Assembly: GCF_042242105.1 (NCBI RefSeq)
Contig: NC_092019.1
Span: forward strand, 26,406,828 to 26,470,827
Reading direction: 5' to 3'
Origin: Pempheris klunzingeri
Taxonomy: Eukaryota > Chordata > Actinopteri > Acropomatiformes > Pempheridae
Length of the DNA stretch: 64,000 bases
The notes under the pieces are model-generated. The model was given only the letters and a program-made list of their open reading frames with translations, had not been told where the DNA came from and ran no database searches. The position numbers were made by a program, and so were the translations under genes. Within the stretch, counting starts at the first letter, position 1. Each line of letters opens with the position of its first letter. Positions 24,501 through 34,461 of this stretch are shown here, in pieces.

Positions 24501-27500
24501 AAAAGTTACAGTGCAACAAATGAGTCCAGTATTTGATTTACTGAGAAGCGGCAGCAAACAGAAAGGTCCTAGGACGATGAAGGCTGCCCGCTCCCAGCCA
24601 GTTGGAGCCCCAGAAAGAAGGCTAATTGTTCAAGTGTGGATCTCATCATTTCACCTCATGGGGAGGTGACCAGGGACAATTAATTGGCACCTACTGATTG
24701 TTTGCAATGGCAACAGGGATGCATGGAGATGCAGCAGCTGGTGGATCCTTTACAGTTCTATCTCTGAAAACGTGCATTACCCATGTCAGAAACTCACAGT
24801 GGAGGCACTGAAAATGAAACTTTAGTTTAAGAGCAGCGGACCTGCAGATGGCTGCCACGGCGCCCTGTCACCATCAGAGACCAAAACACCACAGCGGTTG
24901 GTGCCACACCCCCACTTGGATAAACGGCCAAGCTAATCCAGCTGCTCATGGCTAATGCCTGGCTCTGGGAAGGTGGAGTGGACATGATGGGGAAATCGGA
25001 CTGTTGTGCCCACATCTAGTGCTTTGAGTAGTCGAAATGACTAGAAAGGCGCTAAACAAATACAGACCATCTTTACGGGCTGAATAAGCAGAGCTGACCA
25101 ACATTGGTGGAGGATTAGGTGTCAAAGCTAGAATAGAAGGCGCCTATTTGAGCTCTATGTCTTAAGCAGTGTTTCATGGCTGTTGACCTTGTGTGTCTGT
25201 ACAGGTGCTTTACCTCCACTGTTCAATGTCCGTCGGTCTCACCACCTCTCACACCGCCAAGTCCTGCAACTACAACCAGGCTGCTGGCAGGTAACAACCA
25301 GTGTTACTAAAGAACCTTCTTTACAATGATAAAACGTTGGTGCTTGAATAATATAAGAATCAGAATTTTCACACATTTTGGACAGTCCATGAAGGAGTTA
25401 CATGTCACTTCCTGTGTCCCCTGTGTGGCGCTAGAGAACAGCCACTAATCATGTTCTATATTCCAGTATATGAAGTGTTGACTACACCATGAAAATTTCA
25501 TGCAAATCAAATGATTGTCACAGAAGTTTTACTTGCTGCTGCCACTAGGTGGTGCAATGACTGTTTGAATGAAGTTTGGAACAGATTGGATACTGTATAC
25601 TGAAGTTACAACAATTTCCTGTTTCATGGTGAACAAGGCGTTGCCATGGTGACTGTGTTTGACGAAACCTCAAGAGCTTCATAACTTAGCATCATCCATA
25701 TCTTGGGAATGTTTTGACTGAATTTGAAGTGGCTGTGGCTAACCTGCTGGGATGGATACTCAGAATAGAACGTATCACTTCCTGTCACCACTAGGTGGCG
25801 CAATGAGTATAGTTCAAAATTGTTCTGTAGATGTCTTCAGACTCAAATTGTAATCCAATGTATTCAATTTGGTAAAAATAGGACCTTGTACAGTCGAGTT
25901 ACAGCAGTTCAAAATCTAGTTGAGAACATCACCAAGGTATTGAGGCTTTTCTGTCAAAACAAACACACAAAGTGTGAAACGGTAATGTACACTGAAGTTA
26001 CAATAACTTCCTGTGTCATGGCGAGACATGGAAATTTGACAGTTCGCCACGAGTACGCCATTAAAGTTTTGCAGAGACCTTTGGCAGCTTTTCATCGTTA
26101 ATGTCTTTTGTACATGCTGACCAAGTTTGAGGTGGATCGGATCAACCCCCTTGGACTAGTTTGTTAATTTACGACCCCTGTAAATGGCCGAAACTTGACC
26201 AAATTTAATGCTTAATAATTAAAGATGGACGACTTCCTGTAGGTTGTAGGTCATGGCACCAAGAGACTTTTTTTGTAGGTCTCATCATGCTTCATATGCG
26301 TCTTGAATTTTGTACATGTACGTGAAATGTAGCCCAGGGGCTAGTTCGTCAAACGCTGACCAAGTTTGAAGTTGATCGGTTCAACCTCCTCGGACTAGTT
26401 CGTTCATTTATGGCCCCTGTAAATCGCCAAAAATGCAATATGGCTGACTTCCTGTTGGGTTTACGTCATGGCTTCAAGAGACTATTTTGTATATCTTGAA
26501 GAGATGCATGTACCTACCAAATTTCGTACATGTACATAAAACGCAATTCTGGGGTTTGAATTTGGCACTAGGCCTCGCCTTGAATGAAGTAAACCATTTG
26601 CACTAATGGACATGACTGCTGTGTTCTTTGATGTGTGTAGGTGGGAGGAGCTGGAAGCCCACCCCTCAGTGTGCTCCTGCTGTGACTCCATGTGCACTGG
26701 TGCACTGGACTGTAAGTTCCGAGAACATAGTACAAGCAAAGTGTAGTAAGCCACACCACAGCAGCTGCCCACTGTAGATCAGTAAACACATGAGTGTGGC
26801 AAAGACAGATAAAGGAATATTGCATGATCTACAATGGTGACCATCTAGGAATTTTTTGTAAGACATAATCTGGTGCAATCATCTCCAATGCATCCACTCA
26901 TTTAAATGAAGGTTGAAAAATGCCATTATTGTTTAGACTTTTCTGCACAGAACAATTGTCCTTTTTCTCCACAGCTATGAAGCACACAGTGAGAAGTCCA
27001 GGCTGGCACATTGGACAGACCGGTGAAGAGAAACCAAGGCCTAGGGCCATATCGTTTGAAATGGAGAAGAGCAAAGAATGGGTGGATGAAGAAGAGAAGA
27101 GGGAAGACAAAATGGACGAGGGCCTTCAAGTCCACACTTTTCCCCAGGAGACAGAGATTGGCCATGGGGAGGAAAACGGAGAGGCTGTTCCTGGGAAGAC
27201 TTCTGAGCTCCCTGCTGAGAAAAAACAGTGGAGGCAGAGTGCTGCGGTCCGCCATCGGCAAAACGAAGAAAAGGAGGAGGATGAGACAGAAGAGGTGCTT
27301 ATGGAAACGGCACACGGTCAGCCCAAAGAATTAACACAAGACATGGTTATGTCTGACCGGACGAGAGCAGAGGGGAACGACACTGTTCAGTCCAGGGGGG
27401 AGGTCAGTACTAAAAATGGCTCTGAGAGTGGGTCATCCAGTGAGAACAGGAGCACTAATGCTCTCAGAGATGGTTCTGGGACCACCATTATGACCACAAG

Positions 27501-28449
27501 AAATTTCAGTCCTGGTATTGACCATGATGATACAAGCACTCATGGTTCTGCTGACAATGTTTCCACAGGTGTCGTTCCTATCATAACACCTTGTTCAAAT
27601 CCTGACCAAATAAGCTGTGGTGCCACTGGAGTTGCTGACCAGCGTGAAAGGGCTATTCCTAGTGCTGGACACGGAACCACGTATACCACTAATGGCTCGT
27701 ATGACGTGAGGGCTACGTCTGGTGCCATTGAAGCTGGTTCAAAAGTCTTTGAGAGTCCACTTGGCAGTAGACTTGGGACACCAGCTGGGACACATTCCGC
27801 CACCAGTAACTTTGAAATTGACCCCCCTGTTTTTCTAGATGTCAAAGAATCAAAAGAGAGCAGGCTGGAGTCAGAGAAGTTGGACACACTACTGTGGTCA
27901 GCTGTGGACATCCAGTCTGTTAATGAATCACAGGACACCAGGTCTGACAGGATGCCAGGGCGTGTCGGTGGCTCTGTTGGCAGTAAAGGACCACATGGAG
28001 GAGATGATGATGATGATGATGATGATGGGCCTCATAGTCTACAGGTCGAAGGCTCTCAGTCAGACCAGTCAGCTCATTCAGCTGGGCTCAGGGATCCCAC
28101 CTGTGAAGGTGGGGTATTTGGTGAGTGTAATTCTGGAGCTGAAGAGGATGAAGCTCTTCATCTGAGTCACTTTACTAGAGCAGTGAAGACGAAGACAGAA
28201 GTACAAGAATTTTCTGGAAGACGACACAGTGTCGGCTCACAGCAAGACGGCCTCCATCCTCCTGCTGTGGTGACAGTCGGAGCCAGCCTGCGAGGCTCTG
28301 AGAGCGGCCTCAGGTCTGACAGGGACTGGGCTGACGTGGTCCCAGGATGGGACTTGCAGAGTTTGGGCTTTGTGGTGGAGCAACCAGCAGAGTTTGGAGA
28401 GAAGTTGAGACGGGAGGAAGTGGAGGACTATCAAGATATGGTTGTCTGA
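20956..28449 (+). CDS. ZP3-family egg-envelope glycoprotein with long acidic tail
   Basis: Coding exons: 20956-21393, 22790-22902, 23442-23545, 23801-23975, 24083-24191, 25205-25290, 26641-26711, 26975-28449. Phases close to give 856 residues, and eight exons match vertebrate ZP3 genes. Residues 1-19 look like a signal peptide. The ZP-N half has C94, C122, C141 and C180. The ZP-C half (about 219-360) has C256, C278, C319, C334 and the ZP3-type cluster VCSCCDSMC (352-360). ZP proteins polymerise into the egg coat around the oocyte. The last exon alone encodes about 490 residues rich in Glu, Ser, Thr and Gly, with several N-glycosylation sequons (NGS, NRS, NVS, NES) and Asp x8 at 709-716. I see no transmembrane segment or clear furin site, as in some fish ZP3 paralogues. 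Usual ZP3 length is about 350-550, so the tail is exceptional. The paralogue cannot be named with certainty. Confidence 0.87.
23119..23280 (+). repeat. Chimeric LINE-tail repeat in ZP3-like intron 2
   Basis: Bases 23119-23204 are the reverse complement of 29270-29363 (shared CGCTTACACTTGTTTATTTC and TTTGTAAAGCACTATGAGAC). From about 23208 the sequence instead matches the 16130-16205 repeat in the opposite sense (CCAGACCAAACTCTTTCATT, CAACCATTCAGGAATT). Two related tails are therefore fused head to head. Confidence 0.65.
25380..26575. repeat. Teleost interspersed repeat in ZP3-like intron 6, with an internal 239-bp tandem
   Basis: Recurring phrases such as CACTTCCTGT, ACTAGGTGG and CTTCCTGTTTCATGG mark this as a non-coding interspersed repeat. 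Within it, 26117-26355 and 26356-26570 are imperfect direct copies (both start CTGACCAAGTTTGA and include CGGACTAGTT or TGGACTAGTT). Two internal sites, CCACTAGGTGGTGC (25552-25565) and CCACTAGGTGGCGC (25788-25801), match the CTCF core consensus. No ORF shows a domain. Confidence 0.6.
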
Positions 28450-28709
28450 TTCTTCTGGGCTGTTGTACCAGAGGGCGTTGGATTACAGGTGTTAAGTCAT
28501 TGTCAATACAGACGAGGGGCTGAAACGGAGCTGTGCACGAGAGAAAAGTGAGGTTAAGAAGTTGTCAAGGTCACAGTGGGGTCGCGACCTGAATTCATTA
28601 AAGCAGCAGCAGTGAGCGGAAATGATGCAGTGGATCCTCCCTCCTAAGTCAGGACCTTGAACAGCAGTATAGAGCATTGGAACTCCCAAACTGGGACCTC
28701 AACACATGA

Positions 28710-28792
28710 AATAAAGACCTGGATCCAGGGCAAACCTTGTCAAGACTGGAGCAGCTCAAATAGTTGGTGTAGACCTGTCGATAAATAATAAA
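28710..28792 (+). other. Polyadenylation signals of the ZP3-like gene
   Basis: Two AATAAA hexamers lie at 28710-28715 and 28787-28792, about 260 and 340 bases after the stop codon. Confidence 0.6.
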
Positions 28793-29194
28793 CTTCTCTG
28801 ACCAAGTCCCATCTACCTTTGCCTTGCTTTCATTAGCAACATCTCAGACTAGGAAATGATTCACATGCACTGTATGGGGAAAGTATTCATCTACCCGCAT
28901 CACTAGGTGCTCCGATCAGAATTTTTGGGGCTGATCTCTAGAAGCAGTATCTGCCAATACTGATCACGGGTCTATTTGAAGTCCTGTGTATTATTTAACT
29001 AGTCTGAATAATGTTGTGTATTAACCCTCATGTAAAACAATGATAAATGTGTGGTCTGAGTGTCACCACATAAAAATGTCTTTAGAACTACCCAGCCAAA
29101 TTTGAAGTACATAAATCAGCATTGTTCTCTGCTCTGAAATGCAGCTAACGTCCCAATGAATTCATGTACGTGGATACAAATTTTAAACCCAAGT

Positions 29195-29665
29195 ATTTCC
29201 ATAGGATTATCTTTTCATGGCTTTGTCACGTCTTTTTCCTGCCGGTAGGACTTCTATTCAATTCAATTCAATTTTATTTGTATAGCCCAATATCACAACA
29301 GAGTGTCTCATAGTGCTTTACAAAGTTCACTGAAATAAACAAGTGTAAGCGAACAAACAATCTAATAAAGAGTCCAGCGGTCGATGAGGCCAATGGATCA
29401 GTCCGAGGCATCCCCTGCCCTTTATGACCCTCCTTCTTCAGGAAGGAAAAACTCAAAAAAACCCAGTGGGAAAAGAGAAACCTCCGGGAGCACCACAGTG
29501 AAGGAGAGATCCAGCTCCCAAGGACGGACAGGCTGTAGCCTTGGACAGACGCACATCCATTGGCTTCTGTAGGACCTGGGAGCACAGGAGCTGTGCTGTT
29601 GTTTCTCATTTTATATTCATTTTTAAACTATAACCGCTGCATTACTCAACATTTAACCACCAGAT
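29195..29665 (+). repeat. Dispersed repeat copy 3, interrupted by a LINE tail
   Basis: The outer parts (29195-29255 and 29569-29665) align with 10020-10185 and with the reverse of 14365-14525. The homology breaks exactly after ...GGTAGGACTTCT and resumes with GTAGGACCTGGGAGCAC. Confidence 0.8.
29256..29563 (-). mobile_element. 5'-truncated L2-type LINE tail inserted in another repeat
   Basis: The 308-bp insert begins on the plus strand with ATTCAATTCAATTTTATTTG, the reverse complement of the repetitive 3' tail of L2-type LINEs. A non-coding body follows. It is flanked by CTTCT on both sides (29251-29255 and 29564-29568), present once in the empty-site copies, so it looks like a short target-site duplication. 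Partial relatives lie at 23119-23204 and 16055-16515. Confidence 0.75.
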
Positions 29666-29784
29666 TTTTTCCTTGCTTTCCTCTTTATTTCAAAAACGAG
29701 TCCTTTATAAGTCATCTATACAACCGGTTAATGCTCTGACCATCCATTTGAATTAATTTCTCCTTCCACCCTGAAAAATCATGT

Positions 29785-29965
29785 AACCCCAACTTGAACC
29801 CCAACTTGCATGTGCATTTTTGCATTTGTGTGAATGAGTAAGAAAGAACAGCTTAGATTCCTCCTGAATGAATGATGTGTGAATGAAGATGTGATGTGAC
29901 TCAAGTGCTTTGAGTAGTTGAAATAACTAGAAAGGAGCTGTACAAATACAGACCATTTATGTTGA
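29785..29965 (-). repeat. AAATGGTCTGTATTTGT-family repeat, inverted
   Basis: Reads in reverse relative to 17020-17245. The end ACAAATACAGACCATTTA is at about 29942-29959, and a second short piece follows at 30000-30040. Confidence 0.6.
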
Positions 29966-30353
29966 CATGCAGAATGGAAGGACATCCAGGAACTAATAAT
30001 TAGAAAGGTGCTACACAAGTACAGTCCATTTGCCATCACATCTGATTTATACTGGATGTTCTTTGCTCCACCAAAAATAGGGTTATATTGGTAATTATGG
30101 ATAGATGACAATAGATGACAAAGAATGTGAATTATCCTGAGGAGAACTATTGAGGGGCGGACTGTAGGGAAGGATACTTTCTGCTTGTGCTCTCTGTCTT
30201 GTCTTTTAGTTTTGCCTTTCATGGCAAACGTTTGGACATATTAAAAAGGAGAACAAGAAGCAAACTGAGTTTTCACTGAAACATGTAGAAGTTAGTTCCT
30301 CTCCTCCAAATAACTCACAAAGATGAGGGACAGAGCCGAGTGCCTCAGGTGCA

Positions 30354-30533
30354 TTTATTATGTAAAACTAGAAATCTCAAAGCCACAGATTACAAAGAGA
30401 CATGACTTAACCTCCAATCAGGTGGAAGATTTAATGTAAGCTTACAAACAGGTTTCTATATTCTGGTGCTTCATCATCAGTGCTGCAGAAAGTAATTTAT
30501 TCAAATGTTTGACAACTGTATTCACCATTTTAT
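30354..30533 (-). other. aldh2 polyadenylation signals
   Basis: On the minus strand AATAAA occurs at 30528-30533, 30496-30501 and 30354-30359, about 130, 160 and 300 bases after the stop codon. Which one is used cannot be told from sequence. Confidence 0.5.
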
Positions 30534-30660
30534 TCAATCAAGATGGAAATTGTAAGTGTGAACCCACAGCGCTCAAAAGAGAGGGATTCCTCCCTGTTTC
30601 ACCAGACAGACAGACAGACAGACATCAGTCTGACGTCTCCTCTCAGTCGCTGTCTGACGT

Positions 30661-31583
30661 CTAAGAATTCTTCTGTGGTACCTTGATGGTCACCTGGCAA
30701 CAGACAGAAATTATTTCAGGATTTGAAGATGAACATTTAATGAACCTTTCATTGTCAGGGTGATCACTGTGTCATTCATAACCATCAGTTATTTCAGTAT
30801 CAATGTCCCATCTGGACTGTGTTGTGAGCACGTGGTTATTAAAGGAATGAAAGTTTAAATTTAATACATTATTCACTCTTCACCTGGGTCTGCTGAATAG
30901 GATTTTCTTCTCTTATCAGACAAGGTTAAACTTTAAACCTTCTATACATAGAAAATGGGCTTCAAACACAAAGTCTCTTCATTTGAACCAAATGCCATTG
31001 CATAAAATGTCACTTTTGTAAAAGTGATCAAACTTCCACAGCAATTCTGCCCCTAATTCTATCTGCCTGCCCTGTTAGGTTCAGAAATGTACTAAACTAG
31101 CAGACTGCTGCTTCTATTTGATTTAAAACTCCATAAGACGTCATAGAAAAGTGATTTAGCTGTAGTTCAGAGATGCTCTGAGCGAGTGCACACCACAGCT
31201 CAAAGTGAGTGCCACACATGCTGAATGAGTGCTGGCTACGTCTACTGGTTGTAGCAGTGATGATTTCCTGGTTGATCATGACTGATGAGGTAAAGGCTCA
31301 TGATTACTAACTGGACAATTCCACATTGTAGCAAGTTAGCATTAGCTGTGTGTCTTGACAGAAAGAGCTGCGTACCCCACATCCTGGAGGTCCTGATTCA
31401 AAGCATTTGTGTGATGGTGTGTGTGTGTGTGTGTGGTACACATGTGGTTTAGTAATTACCGTTTTGACCTCTGTGTAGTTGTCCAGACCATACTCTCCGA
31501 GCTCTCTGCCATTACCTGAAGCCTTGTAACCTCCAAACGGAGCCTGAGCCCCAAACACGTCATAGCAGTTAATCCTGCAGAGG

Positions 31584-31616
<33 letters not shown>

Positions 31617-34408
31617 TTATTTTACAACATAAAAAGAACACAAGACATACTATATATAAAAAACAATACATAATAATTCCAAAAGTAATAAGTATATAGT
31701 ATAAAAGTGCTAAAATGTGATCTATCTGAAAGCAGGGCAGTCAGCACTGGCTGTTTGCTGGCCAATAATTGGAAACACTAAAAACCTGCCTGTCTGCCTG
31801 CCTCCTCATATCCAGCTGTCTGTCTGCACCAGACACATCTTTGATCAGTTCACCACTAATATTGTTCAGTTTTTCCAATTTTGAACATATTTTCAAAGTT
31901 GGACACTTGTCACATACCCCTTGACCTGAGCATATCATAGCTGATAGGAATGGAGGTCAAAACCATGCTGTCAAATAACACAAGGGTTAGCCATGAATAG
32001 CTTTAGTAACACTCCTACCAGACTGTGCCGGCACGCAGTCCACTGGAGACATAGTTGGCCTTATCAATGTCTTTTGTAAACACAGCAGCTGCTAGCCCAT
32101 ATTTGGTGTCGTTGGCTCTGGCCAGCACCTCCTCCAGTGTCTTAAACTTCAAGATCTGCATCACTGGGCCAAAGATCTGCAAGAGAAAACATGGCCGAAA
32201 CAAAGAGATAGAGATGCATTATTCAGGCCAAAATGAAAACCACAAACAACAGCATCACTTCCAGGACTGCTTGTTCCTCTTTATGCTGAAGATAGTTCCT
32301 GATGACACTGGCTGTATGTTTGGGGTCGCTGTCCTGCTGCAGGATAAATTTGGGGCCTGTTTGTATTGCATGATGGGTAAGTATCTGCCTGTATTAACTC
32401 TGACCAAACCCCAGCTCCATCTGCAGAAATGAAGGCCCAAACTTGTGAGGAAGCTCCACCAGCTTCCCTGCTGCCTGCAGATACTCGTTATTGTTCCGCT
32501 CTCCAGCCCTTCAGACAACAAACTGCCTTCTACAGCCAAATATGTCAAGTTTTGACTCATCAGTCCAGAACACCTGCTGCCATTTTTCTGCACCACACGG
32601 TGTTTTCGTGCACAGTTGAGTCATTGAGTGTTTCCACATTAGAGGTTTGTTCTATGTGATTGACTGGTGACCAGTCCAGGGTGGACCCCACCTCTCGCCC
32701 GCTGGCTGCTGGGATTGGTTCTAGCCCCCCCGAGACCTTTAAGGATAAGCGGTGTAGACAATGGATGGATGTGTATTGTATTTCACATTATTCCTTTGTT
32801 TAGCTTGCTTTCATATATTCTTCATCTTCTACTATCCTACCTCCTCTCTGGCTATGGTCATGTTGTCCTGGACGTCTCCAAACACAGTGGGCTGGATGAA
32901 GTATCCTCTGTCTGCTGCCACTCCTCCTCCACACATCAGCTTTGCTCCATCTCTCTTCCCACTGCTGATGTAGCCCAGAATCTTGTTGAACTGCTCTTGA
33001 TCTACCTGAACAGGTCATCACAGAGGGAACAGCATCCAGTGTGTGTGACCACGAGTCCAAGCACTGCGTGTGCTCCTGAACACCTTCTTATGTTTTAAAG
33101 CTGCATGGAGCCATATTTCTTACATCAACAATGAATGAAATGACAATGAAAGGGACTGCTAGTGGTGACATTAAGAATTCAGCAGTTCCACTGAGCTCTA
33201 TGAAGCTTTTTGGTCCTTATAGATGTGTTGGTGTGTCACCTGAGGGCCCTGCTCGGTCTTTGAGTCAAACGGGTTTCCCACCACTCGTCTCTTAGCTCGC
33301 TCAACACTCCGTTCCACAAACTCATCGTAGATGTCTGCTTGGACGTAGGTTCGAGAGCCAGCACAGCAGCACTGGCCTTGGTTGAAAAACAGAGCAAAGT
33401 GGGACTGCTCCACTGCATCTTCCACTGAGGGAGAAAACAACAAAGACAACTTTAACTTCCACAGGGAAGGATTCTCAAAAACACACAACACCAAAAGTTT
33501 CAGTTAAAAGTTGTTTAGACTTCATTTTTGTAGTTTTGTTCAGTGGACCAAGACCATTGAACAAACACATCAGCAGGAGTAATACAATACAGCTCATGTA
33601 GTCATTATCTAGCCTTGTGTTAGGGAGCACAGTCCCAAAGGGTCTCAGGAAGGCGTGATGGTAAATGGACTGTATTTGTGCAGCACATGTCTAGTCTACA
33701 GGCCGTAGCTCTACATTCACATTCACCCACTCCCTGCATACACTGATGCCAGGGGCTCCCATCCACACCAGTATGTTCATAGACTTAGATCCACTTTCAT
33801 AGTACGTCTGTTTAAAGAACATTATTTTTTCCTGATTTCCTGTGTGGTCAGATGAATTTCATTCTTAATATTCTTGATTTCCTCCAATGTATCCCGTGCC
33901 AATGTCTATTGGTGTTTTCTTTCAAAGTCATTTAATCTATTGTGTAGATCCTCTAATCGTCTTATGACGATATTGCTGATTTTCCCCTTTAAAGCATCTC
34001 ACAAAATGGGAGGAGAGACCTCTCCATTATCATTATGAGACCAATTTCCTTTTTTAATTTCCTCCTTAAAGTTGTTCATTAAGTTCAGGAGGTGAGTATT
34101 GAGTCTCCTGATACAGAGGACACAGGACCAGACAAAGAAACAGCCATCACAACACACACAAATCAGTAAAGTATTCAAACACAGTAATGTACAATATCAT
34201 GCAGTTTGGGAATCCCAGACAGAACACATACTGTTGGCATCAGACAGGATGATATTAGGACTCTTTCCTCCCAGCTCCAGGGTGACTTTCTTCAGGTTAC
34301 TGCTGCCTGAGGCCTGCTGGATTAGATGCCCCACCTGAAAAGAAAGAGAGGGTGACGCCTTCGCCTCAGCTGAAATTATTTCATTATCATCTCTACCCCA
34401 CGTAAGCC

Positions 34409-34461
<53 letters not shown>

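Larger units (their letters stand above)
28450..30660. other. Intergenic region between the ZP3-like gene and aldh2 (3' ends facing)
   Basis: It holds the 3' UTR of the ZP3-like gene, a MITE-like fragment at about 28905-28980 (GTGCTCCGATCAGAA... with CCAATACTGATCACGG), the interrupted repeat at 29195-29665, an inverted AAATGGTCTGTATTTGT-family block (29785-30040) and the 3' UTR of aldh2. I see no further gene. Confidence 0.6.

Noticed and set aside
26920..28449. The 509-codon ORF as an independent intronless gene
   Set aside because: The acceptor AG at 26973-26974 and the phase from exon 7 (GAC T + CT ATG) join it to the ZP3-like gene as exon 8.
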